This document shows positions 34,781 through 43,189 of a stretch of DNA of 61,406 nucleotides, piece after piece. The stretch spans positions 2,820-64,225 of the forward strand of contig LFSK01000133.1 of assembly GCA_001512555.1 (NCBI GenBank), in the 5' to 3' direction. Both the position numbers and the translations under genes were made by a program. The notes under the pieces are model-generated. The model did no database searches, had not been told where the DNA came from, and saw only the letters and a list, made by a program, of their open reading frames with translations. The stretch comes from Clostridiaceae bacterium DTU059 (GTDB lineage Bacteria; Bacillota; Clostridia; DSM-8532). The stretch's first letter is position 1. Every line of letters begins with the position of its first letter.

Positions 34781-36184
34781 TTACTGATTCTCTTCATCAT
34801 CAGCAGATTCTTCATCCCCGTCTTCGGAGGATTCCTCATTCTCCGGACCCTCTTCAGGGATATGCTCTGCCGGTTCGTCGGAATCGGGGTCATCGTCTTC
34901 GGATCCCTGATCTTCATCTTCATGATCCACGGCTTCTATATTATCATCGTCTGCCTCATCCAGGGTTTCCTCCCCAGTCTCTTCATCAGCAGGAAATTCC
35001 AGTTCTCTGACCTCGTCCAAATCTTCAGGGTCAGCGTAGGACTCCATGTCTTCCTCCGGATCGTATGCTTCCTCAAGGACATCATAGGATTCGGTATCCT
35101 CCTCATCGTCAGAAGCTGCATCCGGGTGAAAAAGTTCGTATTCTATCTGACTTCTCAACTGGGATTCACTCTTAATATCTATCTTCCATCCAGTTAGCTT
35201 TGCCGCAAGTCTTGCATTCTGTCCTTCCTTACCGATGGCCAAGGACAGTTGAAAATCGGGTACAATCACCCTGGCAACCTTGGCCTCTTCGTCCAGATCA
35301 ACCTGAACTACCTTGGCCGGGCTCAGGCTGCTCGCTATATACTCTTCAGGATTGCTGCTCCATTTGATGACATCAATCATTTCTCCCTTGAGCTCGTCCA
35401 CGATAGCACGGATCCTGCTGCCCTTCTGGCCAACACAAGCCCCAACGGGATCAACATCCTCATTCCTGGAGTGAATGGCGATCTTGGTTCTGGAGCCGGC
35501 CTCCCTGGCAATATTCTTGATTTCAACCGTACCATCGGCAATCTCAGGAACCTCAAGCTCCAAAAGTCTTTTCACCAGACCGGGATGGGTTCTCGAAACA
35601 TAGATCTGGGGATTCTTGTTGGTCTTCTTTACATTGATCACATAAACCTTTATGCGGTCGTGAACATTGTACTTTTCTCCGGGTGTCTGTTCCCCGGGAG
35701 GCAGTATGGCCTCGGCACGGCCCAGATCTATAATAATGTTTCTCCGGTCGAATCTGCCAATAATCCCGTTTACAATATCTTCTTCCTTATTGGAAAACTC
35801 ATCAAATATAATGCCGCGCTCAGCTTCACGAATCCTCTGCATGACAACCTGCTTGGCCGTCTGCGCTGCAATTCTGCCGAATTTTCTAGGTGTTACCTCA
35901 ACCTCAACTATATCTCCAATTTCAAAGTCTGCGCCGAATCGTTTAGCCTGATCGATGGACATCTCGTTTGCGGGATCGGTAACTTCGCCCACAATGGTTT
36001 TGTGTGTAAAAACCCTTACATCTCCGGTTGTCCTGTCAATCACGACCTCCACATTCTGAGCTGAACCAAAATTCCTCTTATAAGCAGAAATCAACGCCTG
36101 CTCAATGGCATCCACCAAAATATCCTTATTGATGCCTCTCTCTTTCTCTAATTGTTCGAGGGCGTGAAGCAACTCAGCGCTCAT
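34781..36184 (-). CDS. nusA: Transcription factor NusA with acidic C-terminal tail
   Basis: NusA binds RNA polymerase and nascent RNA to control pausing, termination and antitermination. The N-terminal polymerase-binding domain (MSAELLHALEQLEKERGI start) is followed by S1, KH1 and KH2 domains with VDPVGACVGQKGSRIRAIVDEL and LAIGKEGQNARLAAKLTGWKI. The core ends near residue 350. An extra tail of about 115 residues then consists largely of Asp and Glu, unlike the shorter B. subtilis protein. The ATG at 36184 is 19 bp after the rimP stop. The tail could keep the protein soluble or mimic nucleic acid; that is inference. Confidence 0.97.
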   Translation of the reverse strand: MSAELLHALEQLEKERGINKDILVDAIEQALISAYKRNFGSAQNVEVVIDRTTGDVRVFTHKTIVGEVTDPANEMSIDQAKRFGADFEIGDIVEVEVTPRKFGRIAAQTAKQVVMQRIREAERGIIFDEFSNKEEDIVNGIIGRFDRRNIIIDLGRAEAILPPGEQTPGEKYNVHDRIKVYVINVKKTNKNPQIYVSRTHPGLVKRLLELEVPEIADGTVEIKNIAREAGSRTKIAIHSRNEDVDPVGACVGQKGSRIRAIVDELKGEMIDVIKWSSNPEEYIASSLSPAKVVQVDLDEEAKVARVIVPDFQLSLAIGKEGQNARLAAKLTGWKIDIKSESQLRSQIEYELFHPDAASDDEEDTESYDVLEEAYDPEEDMESYADPEDLDEVRELEFPADEETGEETLDEADDDNIEAVDHEDEDQGSEDDDPDSDEPAEHIPEEGPENEESSEDGDEESADDEENQ

Positions 36185-36203
36185 CTCCTATATACCTCCA
36201 ATA

Positions 36204-36668
36204 TCAAAATTTAACTATCGTCTTTGCTTTTGAGATCTGATCAAGCGAGAAAGTCTTTAATTCATCAGAATCAAGCCTGATCGATACTTCCTTCCCGTCG
36301 AAGGAATCAAGATGACCCTCATATCTTTTTACACCATCCACAGCTTTGAACAACCGGATTTCAACCAGCTTTCCCAAGGATCTTTCATAATCTCTGGGTC
36401 TATTAAGCCGGCGTTCCAGACCTGGAGATGATACCTCTAAGTAGAATGGATGGGGTATGGGATCTCTCTCATCAAGTATTTTATTCAGGGGCTGACTAAC
36501 CCGTTCGCAATCCTCATGGCTGACGCCCTCGTCTTTGTCAATAATAATGCGCAAGAACCAGTCGCTGCCTTCCTTGAGGAATTCAACATCAACCAGTTCG
36601 CACCCGGCCTCCTCAACAATGGGGAGTGCCATTGACCATACCATATCGGATATACTTTGTTTAGCCAT
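36204..36668 (-). CDS. rimP: Ribosome maturation factor RimP
   Basis: RimP assists assembly of the 30S subunit. The 154-residue protein shows the two expected domains: an N-terminal alpha/beta domain (EEAGCELVDVEFLKEGSDWFLRIIIDKDEG) and a C-terminal Sm-like barrel starting at EVSSPGLERRLNRPRDYER. The ATG at 36668 has GGAGGG four bases upstream. It is the first gene of the rimP-nusA-rnpM-ylxQ-infB operon. A promoter and a 13-bp hairpin lie in its leader. Confidence 0.96.
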   Translation of the reverse strand: MAKQSISDMVWSMALPIVEEAGCELVDVEFLKEGSDWFLRIIIDKDEGVSHEDCERVSQPLNKILDERDPIPHPFYLEVSSPGLERRLNRPRDYERSLGKLVEIRLFKAVDGVKRYEGHLDSFDGKEVSIRLDSDELKTFSLDQISKAKTIVKF

Positions 36669-36687
36669 TCAACCCTCCATACACAAA

Positions 36688-36718
36688 CGCAAAGAGTGGG
36701 AACTACCCACTCTTTGTG
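36688..36718 (-). promoter_or_regulatory. 13-bp hairpin in the rimP operon leader
   Basis: AAAGAGTGGG and CCCACTCTTT, extended by three further pairs, form a 13-bp stem with a five-base loop. It lies about 12 bases upstream of the rimP ribosome-binding site and 24 bases downstream of the promoter -10 box. The T-run needed for an intrinsic terminator is absent on the minus strand, so a structural leader, protein-binding site or processing signal is more likely. Confidence 0.7.
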
Positions 36719-36741
36719 CAAAAAACTTTTGGAACAACCTC

Positions 36742-36770
36742 ATTGTAGCACAAAACAACAGCTGTGGCAA
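36742..36770 (-). promoter_or_regulatory. Promoter of the rimP-nusA-infB operon
   Basis: On the minus strand, TTGCCA (36765-36770) and TACAAT (36742-36747) are 17 bp apart, with TG one base upstream of the -10 box (extended -10). The predicted leader is about 65 bases. The -10 environment GTTTTGTGCTACAAT is nearly identical to that at the class A PBP promoter (47202-47216). Confidence 0.75.
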
Positions 36771-36980
36771 CACCTTTTTAATCGGGCAATACCACGCTTT
36801 CATGCAGTAGAGACATGTATGTAAGAATGACAAGCCAATCCGACCTTATTATATGCGGACGCATCTCATGATATTCGTTTTATTCAATCCCACATTCTAC
36901 ATACATTTTGTTATTGCGAGGAGGCTCCTCTTTTGTCATTGTGTAAAGCCCGGTCGCTGTGCTGTACATCTGCGAAACAT

Positions 36981-37066
36981 CAGTATGTCATCGCGAGCGA
37001 ACGAAGAGGAGCGCGGCGATCTACGAGATTGCTTCGTCGGCAAAGCCTCCTCGCAATGACATACTG
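36981..37066. repeat. Palindromic intergenic element with 17-bp inverted ends
   Basis: CAGTATGTCATCGCGAG (36981-36997) and CTCGCAATGACATACTG (37050-37066) are inverted copies with one mismatch, bounding an 86-bp element. A half copy with ATTGCGAGGAGGC is seen at about 36914-36926, and a diverged full copy lies at 15077-15163. A pyrimidine-rich tail with CTCACTTCTCACATCCC follows (37068-37142). The 563-bp gap between rimP and tmcAL holds this, the rimP promoter and the leader hairpin, but no gene. Confidence 0.8.
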
Positions 37067-37231
37067 GAAGTGGGAGTCGGCAGCCGCCTGCCTGGCCCAG
37101 TGATATCTCACTTCTCACATCCCTCCTCTAACATCCCACATCTGGTATATCAGTTGTATGGGTAAGTTCTGCTGTGGTAAAATAAGGCATGAACAGGCGG
37201 TAAGATTCGCCCGAAGCTTAAGGAGGAACTC

Positions 37232-38542
37232 ATGTCGGTTCTGGGTATCGTCGCTGAATACAACCCCCTCCACTCCGGACATGAATGGCATATACGAAAA
37301 TCATTTGAACTGACGGGCGCAACCGCTGCTGTCTGCGTACTTAGCAGCCAGTTTGTGCAGCGGGGAGAACCTGGTATCATCAACAAGCAGGCTCGTACCC
37401 GTATGGCTCTGAGCAGCGGAATAGATCTTGTGCTTGAGTTGCCCGGTGCTTTCTCCTGCGCCTCGGCCGAGTATTTTGCCTCAGCCGCTATCAGGCTGCT
37501 TGACAGCCTGGGGGTGGTGGATTACATCAGTTTCGGCAGCGAAGCGGGATACCTTGACCCCCTAAAGAAGGCAGCTAATCTACTTGTTAATGAAAACCAT
37601 GCCTTCAAGGAAGCCTTGAAAAACAATCTGGACAAAGGGCTTTCCTTTCCTGCCGCACGGCAGGCCGCACTCAAAGCCTGCCTGGATGATGAAACCTATA
37701 AAGCGGTTTCCACTCCCAACAACATTCTGGGCATTGAATACCTGAAGGCTATAAAGAGGTTCAACACCGGAATCAAACCGGTAACCATCCCCAGAATCGG
37801 CCAGGGATACAGCGATAAAAATCTTAAATCTAATTATTCCAGCGCTACAGCCATCCGAAGCCATATAAGACTATACAGCACTGCTACAGGCAAATATTAT
37901 GACTTCAGTTCCACCGATGACAACCCGTTAGCAACCGGCCCGGATGCATTCATTGCTCCATTTCATGATTTGCTGGGCAATATGCCCGTAAGCAGCCTGA
38001 AGATATTGGATGGGGAGATTCGGACAGGCCGCGGCCCTGTTTTCCTCCAGGATTTTGAAAGTATCATTATATACAAACTGAGAACAGCCACAGATCAGGA
38101 ATTAATGGAGCTTCCCTACATGGAGGAAGGCCTGCATAACCGCCTGCGTCAAGCTTCCCTCCGCTGCACAAGCCTTGATGAAATCCTGGATTACTGCACA
38201 ACAAGCCGGTACCCCAGATCAAGAATCAGCCGGATTCTCTGTGCGTTGCTCCTGGGAATGTCCGCCTCCTTTCTCGACGAATTGAAGGATAACGGATACG
38301 CCCAATATATCCGGATCCTGGGGTTTAGCGAAAGGGGCAGGAAGCTTTTGGCTTCCGCAAGGAAAAAGGCGACCCTTCCCATCATTACCAAGCCCGCCAG
38401 CTATAAGAAGTTGGAAAACCCGCTTGCCAGGAGATTGTTTGAGCATGAAATAAGGATAACCGATGTCTACTGTTTGGGGTATAAGCGCCCGGAGCTAAAA
38501 AGGGGCGGTTCGGAACTCACCACCCCACCTGTGATGTTATAA
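37232..38542 (+). CDS. tmcAL: tRNA(Met) cytidine acetate ligase TmcAL (YlbM-like)
   Basis: TmcAL acetylates the wobble cytidine of elongator tRNA-Met, using acetate and ATP. The nucleotidyltransferase N-terminus is clear: GIVAEYNPLHSGHEWHIRKS with the HxGH motif, SSQFVQRGEPGIINKQARTRM and DLVLELPGAFSCASAEYFA. The C-terminal helical RNA-binding part fills the remaining residues to 436. The ATG at 37232 has AAGGAGG five bases upstream. It is a lone plus-strand gene between the rimP operon (divergent) and pheT (convergent), and it ends in a shared terminator. Its tRNA substrate gene is not identified in this window. Confidence 0.94.
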   Translation: MSVLGIVAEYNPLHSGHEWHIRKSFELTGATAAVCVLSSQFVQRGEPGIINKQARTRMALSSGIDLVLELPGAFSCASAEYFASAAIRLLDSLGVVDYISFGSEAGYLDPLKKAANLLVNENHAFKEALKNNLDKGLSFPAARQAALKACLDDETYKAVSTPNNILGIEYLKAIKRFNTGIKPVTIPRIGQGYSDKNLKSNYSSATAIRSHIRLYSTATGKYYDFSSTDDNPLATGPDAFIAPFHDLLGNMPVSSLKILDGEIRTGRGPVFLQDFESIIIYKLRTATDQELMELPYMEEGLHNRLRQASLRCTSLDEILDYCTTSRYPRSRISRILCALLLGMSASFLDELKDNGYAQYIRILGFSERGRKLLASARKKATLPIITKPASYKKLENPLARRLFEHEIRITDVYCLGYKRPELKRGGSELTTPPVML

Positions 38543-38557
38543 AACAACAAGGGCACA

Positions 38558-38598
38558 TAAAGAAACCATCCCGATGTTGCCGGGATGGTCTTTTCTTA
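38558..38598 (+). terminator. Bidirectional terminator between tmcAL and pheT
   Basis: ACCATCCCG (38565-38573) and CGGGATGGT (38581-38589) pair perfectly over nine bases with a seven-base loop. CTTTTCTT follows on the plus strand and TTTCTTT on the minus strand. It can end both convergent transcripts. Confidence 0.92.
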
Positions 38599-38614
38599 TT
38601 CACTGTGTGAGAAT

Positions 38615-41014
38615 TTATCTTAATCTGGCATCGAACTGATACTCCAGGCTCTTGAGGATTTTTTCCATGGCCGTGTTGACTTCCTCATCCTTCAGTGTTC
38701 TGTCAGCCGACCTGAAGGACAGGGCAAAGGCTGTGCTCTTCATACCCTCGGGTACCTGGCTGCCCTTATAGACATCAAACAGCGACACATCCTCCAGAAT
38801 CTCTCCTCCAGCTTTGACAATAGCCTTCATAAGATCTGCCACATAAACCTCATCCCTGACCACAACGGCAATATCACGGGGTACTGCCGGGAACCTGGGA
38901 AGAGCCTTGAACTTTCTTGAATGCGAAGAGGCATCGATCAGGACAGCCACTTCAAACAAGGCTGCATAGGTTCTTTCAGGGCATTCGGTCTTTTCTGCCA
39001 CTTCCGGATGAATCTCGCCAAGGATGCCCGCCTTCAGTTGGGTACCGTCTGACTTTATGACCATCAGGCTTGCCGTACGGCCGGGATGGAAAGAAGGCTC
39101 TTCCCGCTCAGGCTTGAACTCATAGGAGGTGATGCCCATGGCGGTCATCAATTCCTCCACAACGCCCTTCAACTCAAAGAAATCACAGCCCACTCCATAC
39201 ATGCCAAGGGTCAGCACCGATTTCTCCTCCGGCAGTTCCTCACCATCAACCGGGTGATAGACTGAAGACAGTTCAAATAACCTGGCTGTTTCTATCTTCC
39301 TGCTGTAGTTTATGGACAGAACCCGCAGCATATCCGGCAGGGTGGTGGTACGCATGATGCTGTAATCCTCTCCCAGAGGATTGGAAATAACCACTGCCTT
39401 TCTCAGCGGATGATCAGCTGGCAGGTTGATCTTGTCAAACACTCCCGGGCTGGTGAAGGAGAATGTGAAGGCCTCATTCATACCACATGCACACATGGTG
39501 TTTCGGATTACATCCTCCATGCGCTGCTTGTAGCTCTTCCTTCCCCGCATGGATTCCTTCCCTGAAAGAAGGCTGGGTTTTATGTTGTTATAGTCATAGA
39601 AACGTGCCACCTCTTCTGAGAGATCGGCAACGGACTCAATATCGGAACGGAAGGACGGAATTTTCATCATCATGGTATTAGGATCCACTTCAAATTCCAG
39701 GGCTCTGAAAATTTCTATCATCTTTTCGGCAGGAATATCGGTTCCCAGCAAAGCATTGATACGATCAGGATCCAGTTTGATGGTATCCTGCCTTTTCCGG
39801 GTCATATTGCAGTCGACAATACCCCGAACCACTTTACCCGCCCCCAGAAGTTCGATCAGCTCAGCGCAGCGGTCAAGCGCCTTTATGGTGTTCTCGGGAT
39901 CAAGCCCCTTTTCAAATCTGCCGGATGCCTCACTGCGGATACCCAGCTTCTTGCTGGTAACCCTGATGGAAGCACCGTTGAAATTAGCCGATTCAAGCAG
40001 CAGCATCCGGGTCTGATCAGTAACTTCAGAATTCTCGCCGCCCATTACGCCGGCAATACCCACAGGGCGCTGGGAATCTGCAATGACCAGCATGCTGGTA
40101 TCAAGTTTTCTCTCCTGACCATCAAGGGTTTTTAGAATCTCGCCCTCCCTGGCAGTACGCACAACTATTTTGGAATCGGTCAGGCAAGAGAAGTCAAAGG
40201 CATGCATGGGCTGACCAAGTTCCAGCATTACATAGTTGGTGATATCCACAATATTGTTTATGGGCCGCATACCCGCTGCTGCCAGTCTGTGCTGCATCCA
40301 GTATGGAGAAGGTTCTATCTTCACATCAGTCACAATCCTGGCAGAGTAACGGGGGCACAGTTCAGGATTTTCTATCTCAATGGTAACATGATCGCTGGCG
40401 TTACCGCCGGCCTCTTCCTTTACGCGGATATCAGGCTTTTTAAGAGGAACCCCCAAAGTAACTGCGGTTTCCCTGGCCAGGCCGTAAACCGAAAGGCAAT
40501 CTGGCCTATTTGAGGTGATCTCAAATTCCACCACCTGATCCAGATGCAGAGCTTCTTTGATATCGGTGCCCGGCTTCAGTTCTTCAGAGAAGACATAAAC
40601 TCCGTCCTCGGGCGCATCCGGCAGGTAATCCCTGCTCAGATTCATTTCCTCTATGGAACACATCATGCCATAGGATTCAACGCCCCGAAGTTTGGAAGCC
40701 TTGATTTGTCCCCCCGGGAGCTTTGCACCTACAAGTGCCAGGGGGATCAGATCACCAGTCTTGACATTGGGAGCCCCGGTAACAATCTGAAGCACTTCAC
40801 TTCCCACGTCCACCTTGCAGACTTTCAGCCTGTCCGCGTTGGGGTGAGCCTCCATCTCAAGGATTCTGCCAACAACCACCTTTTCGATGCCCTCTCCTAA
40901 ATCCTCAACGCCCTCAACCTTGGAGCCAGACATTGTCATTGCATTGACATATTCCTTGATCCCAACATTTATATCTACAAAATCCTTTAGCCAATTCAAA
41001 GGAGCCTTCATCAC
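38615..41014 (-). CDS. pheT: Phenylalanyl-tRNA synthetase beta subunit
   Basis: PheT pairs with PheS to charge tRNA-Phe. Its 799 residues contain, in order, an EMAP-II-like tRNA-binding domain (VVGRILEMEAHPNADRLKVCKVDVG, about 45-70) and the B3/B4 editing region. Next come a B5 domain and a synthetase-like core (EEVARFYDYNNIKPSLL). The C-terminal FDX-ACB anticodon-binding domain has FPAVPRDIAVVVRDEV and LFDVYKGSQVPEGMKS. It follows pheS by 36 bp in the usual pheST operon under a T-box. The first of two ATGs (41014) is used; the next codon is also ATG and would be equally possible. Confidence 0.98.
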   Translation of the reverse strand: MMKAPLNWLKDFVDINVGIKEYVNAMTMSGSKVEGVEDLGEGIEKVVVGRILEMEAHPNADRLKVCKVDVGSEVLQIVTGAPNVKTGDLIPLALVGAKLPGGQIKASKLRGVESYGMMCSIEEMNLSRDYLPDAPEDGVYVFSEELKPGTDIKEALHLDQVVEFEITSNRPDCLSVYGLARETAVTLGVPLKKPDIRVKEEAGGNASDHVTIEIENPELCPRYSARIVTDVKIEPSPYWMQHRLAAAGMRPINNIVDITNYVMLELGQPMHAFDFSCLTDSKIVVRTAREGEILKTLDGQERKLDTSMLVIADSQRPVGIAGVMGGENSEVTDQTRMLLLESANFNGASIRVTSKKLGIRSEASGRFEKGLDPENTIKALDRCAELIELLGAGKVVRGIVDCNMTRKRQDTIKLDPDRINALLGTDIPAEKMIEIFRALEFEVDPNTMMMKIPSFRSDIESVADLSEEVARFYDYNNIKPSLLSGKESMRGRKSYKQRMEDVIRNTMCACGMNEAFTFSFTSPGVFDKINLPADHPLRKAVVISNPLGEDYSIMRTTTLPDMLRVLSINYSRKIETARLFELSSVYHPVDGEELPEEKSVLTLGMYGVGCDFFELKGVVEELMTAMGITSYEFKPEREEPSFHPGRTASLMVIKSDGTQLKAGILGEIHPEVAEKTECPERTYAALFEVAVLIDASSHSRKFKALPRFPAVPRDIAVVVRDEVYVADLMKAIVKAGGEILEDVSLFDVYKGSQVPEGMKSTAFALSFRSADRTLKDEEVNTAMEKILKSLEYQFDARLR

Positions 41015-41050
41015 ATATCATCCTTTCCTAGGTTTCATGTCCGGTACGGG

Positions 41051-42070
41051 TTAAAACTGTCTTAAAAACCTTATATCGTTCTCAAACAGCAGGCGCATAT
41101 CGTCGATACCGAATTTGCCCATGGCTATACGGTCAATTCCCAGACCAAAGGCAAAGCCGCTGTACACATCAGGATCAATCCCGCCTTCCCGCAACACGTT
41201 GGGGTGCACCATACCGGCGCCCAGGATCTCAATCCAACCTTCACCCTTACAAATCCTGCAACCTGTTCCTCCGCATCCCCAGCAGGATACATCCACTTCG
41301 GCACTGGGTTCGGTAAAATTGAAGTGATGAGGTCTCAGCCGTATCCTGGTATCCTCTCCAAATACCCCTTTGGCAAACACCTGAAGGGTTCCTATCAGAT
41401 CACCCATGGTAACGCCCTTGTCCACTACCAGACCCTCCACCTGATGGAATATGGGTGAGTGGGTGGCATCCACCGCATCGGAACGGTAAACGCGTCCCGG
41501 GCAGATAATACGGATAGGCGGTTTGTGATCCTTCATGTACCTGGCCTGAACAGGTGATGTATGAGTTCTGAGCAGAACGTCTTCAGTGATATAGAAAGTA
41601 TCCTGGGTATCCCTGGCAGGATGGTTCTTTGGCATATTCAGAGCCTCAAAGTTGAAATAATCCAGCTCTACCTCCGGACCCTCGGCTATCTCATAACCCA
41701 TGCCCAGGAAGATGTCCTTTATTTCATCCAGTACAATGGTGATAGGATGCTTCCTTCCAAGTTTTTTTGCCCGACCCGGCATGGTCACGTCCAGGGTTTC
41801 CTGCCTGATCTTTTCTTCTCTTGCGGCTCTTAGCAGCCTCCCCCTGGTCGTGGAAATCCCTTCTTCAAGAGCATTCCTCACCTCATTGGCAAGCTGCCCG
41901 ATCAAGGGCCGCTCCTCCGGTGACAGTGCGCCCATTCCCTTGAGGATGCCGGTAAGCTCACCTTTCTTTCCCAGATAGGCCACACGGAAATCTTCAAGCT
42001 CACGGATATCCGTAATGGTTTCAAGCTTTTCCAGCGCTTTTTTCTGAATCGACTCCAATTGTTGCTTCAA
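41051..42070 (-). CDS. pheS: Phenylalanyl-tRNA synthetase alpha subunit
   Basis: PheS carries the class II catalytic core. From a TTG start at 42070, preceded by GGGGTG six bases upstream, the protein is 339 residues, exactly the usual size. Landmarks are the N-terminal coiled coil ([17 protein letters not shown]), the core motif [49 protein letters not shown] and [18 protein letters not shown]. An open frame continues upstream to 42232, but that part is T-box leader and has no coding character. The TTG start explains why a naive start would be too long. Expression should be set by tRNA-Phe charging. Confidence 0.97.
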   Translation of the reverse strand: MKQQLESIQKKALEKLETITDIRELEDFRVAYLGKKGELTGILKGMGALSPEERPLIGQLANEVRNALEEGISTTRGRLLRAAREEKIRQETLDVTMPGRAKKLGRKHPITIVLDEIKDIFLGMGYEIAEGPEVELDYFNFEALNMPKNHPARDTQDTFYITEDVLLRTHTSPVQARYMKDHKPPIRIICPGRVYRSDAVDATHSPIFHQVEGLVVDKGVTMGDLIGTLQVFAKGVFGEDTRIRLRPHHFNFTEPSAEVDVSCWGCGGTGCRICKGEGWIEILGAGMVHPNVLREGGIDPDVYSGFAFGLGIDRIAMGKFGIDDMRLLFENDIRFLRQF

Positions 42071-42144
42071 GACAAACACCCCAACTATATAATTTTGAAT
42101 GTTTAAACCCGCTACCTCTAACACCAGGGCATAATATGCCCTGA

Positions 42145-42478
42145 CAAAAAAACAGCTCCGTCCATAGGACGAAGTCTTCGCGGTACCACCTATGTTCACT
42201 TTGACTGCCAGATACGGTTCAAATCCAGGCAATCTTAGTCAAAGTGCACTCTGCGCTGATAACGGTCGCTGCCGGCCGCTCCTACTTGCCTTTCGACCCG
42301 GGTTAACCTTTAGGTATCACCCTTATTATACATCCAGGCTCCTAGCGTTCAGGCGGCAGCTTCGGAGTGAACTCACTTTTCACTCTTCATCTTGATGCTC
42401 CCAGCCTGCGGCATCAATTCTCTTCTGATGAAGCCCATGAAAAGCGGGGAAAATCCCTTCTCCTTCATCGCTGATAAA
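42145..42478 (-). promoter_or_regulatory. T-box leader (phenylalanine) of pheST
   Basis: On the minus strand the leader begins near GCGATGAAGGAGAAG. It carries the T-box motif AGGTGGTACCGCG (forward 42178-42190) and ends in a terminator with 8-bp arms CTTCGTCC and GGACGGAG plus TTTTTTT. The triplet TTC at forward 42369-42371, in GAGTTCACTC, is the probable specifier for phenylalanine. The mechanism follows from the family: uncharged tRNA-Phe favours the antiterminator. Confidence 0.93.
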
Positions 42479-42482
42479 CATA

Positions 42483-42510
42483 ATTATACCCCAAAAGGCA
42501 TTTTTGTAAA
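42483..42510 (-). promoter_or_regulatory. pheST T-box promoter
   Basis: On the minus strand, TTTACA (42505-42510) and TATAAT (42483-42488) are 16 bp apart, directly upstream of the T-box stem I. The stretch 42511-42751 between this promoter and the rnpB-side hairpin shows no gene or structure that I can support. Confidence 0.8.
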
Positions 42511-42751
42511 GGCAAAGTCTGAAATAAATACCAATGGCTCAAGGGTACCCCTCGTAGAGTCCAATTTGCAGCAATATGGCACTCGGTGTCTGCTCCCTCT
42601 GAACCCCCGTCCATTTCCGGATTCAAAGAAAATCAAGCCCTGTGTTAATTTTGCACCTAATTTACATATACGCACTCAGATACCGAATACTGATATCATG
42701 ACAGACAGAATTTGATACTTAATTAAGACGACAGGACGGTCTGTGAAATAG

Positions 42752-42782
42752 CGGAACCGCAGGCTTAAAGGCCTGCGGTTCC
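42752..42782. terminator. Perfect 12-bp hairpin downstream of rnpB
   Basis: GGAACCGCAGGC (42752-42763) and GCCTGCGGTTCC (42771-42782) pair without mismatch around a seven-base loop, ten bases past the RNase P RNA 3' end. The minus-strand tail GCTATTTC is a weak T-run. The plus-strand tail has TTTTT but no plus-strand gene precedes it. It is most likely the rnpB terminator. Confidence 0.7.
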
Positions 42783-42791
42783 GACGTTTTT

Positions 42792-43139
42792 GATGAGTAA
42801 GTCTATAAGCCGGGTTCTGTCTTGAATGATCATCTATCCAGGCCATGTATTGCTACATGGCTCCAGCCACCTCTGAGGAACAGGCGGGCAACCCTATATT
42901 CCTCGTCACGGTGTTGCTCCGGATGGGGTTTGCAGAGCGCCCTTCGTCGCCGTCGGGCCGGTGAGCTCTTACCTCACCTTTCCACCCTTACTGAGATACT
43001 CTCAGCGGTTTATTTCTGTTGCACTTTCCTTGAAGTCGCCTTCACCGGGTGTTACCCGGCACCCTTGCCCTGTGGAGCCCGGACTTTCCTCGTGCGCGGC
43101 CTTTCGGCGCTGCGCCCGCGACCATCCGACTTACTCATC
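42792..43139 (-). ncRNA. rnpB: RNase P RNA (catalytic subunit)
   Basis: This is the catalytic RNA that cuts the 5' leader from pre-tRNAs. On the minus strand the 5' end GATGAGTAAGTC pairs with the 3' end GACTTACTCATC as helix P1. The hallmark GAGGAAAGTCCGGGCTCC lies near the 5' side (forward 43075-43093), and ACAGAACCCGGCTTA near the 3' end. The length of about 348 bases is usual. Open frames across the region are chance. It lies between nif3 and the pheST T-box. Confidence 0.97.
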
Positions 43140-43160
43140 AACATTTATAATTGACATGCT

Positions 43161-43189
43161 ATTATAATATATACCCGGTGCTCAGTCAA
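43161..43189 (-). promoter_or_regulatory. rnpB promoter overlapping the nif3 stop codon
   Basis: On the minus strand, TTGACT (43184-43189) and TATAAT (43161-43166) are 17 bp apart. A second -10-like TATAAA lies closer (43144-43149), six bases before the mature RNA end, so the exact start is open. Confidence 0.65.

Noticed and set aside
35249-36064. Plus-strand open frame of about 271 codons
   Set aside because: Antisense shadow of nusA core domains.
42071-42232. N-terminal extension of PheS
   Set aside because: An open frame continues upstream of the TTG at 42070, but it covers T-box terminator sequence, and PheS is full length (339 residues) without it.
42192-42715. Short plus-strand open frames in the pheS leader
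   Set aside because: They lie in the T-box leader and show no ribosome-binding site or family similarity.
42822-43154. Open frames across 42822-43167
   Set aside because: The region is the RNase P RNA gene on the minus strand; the frames are chance.
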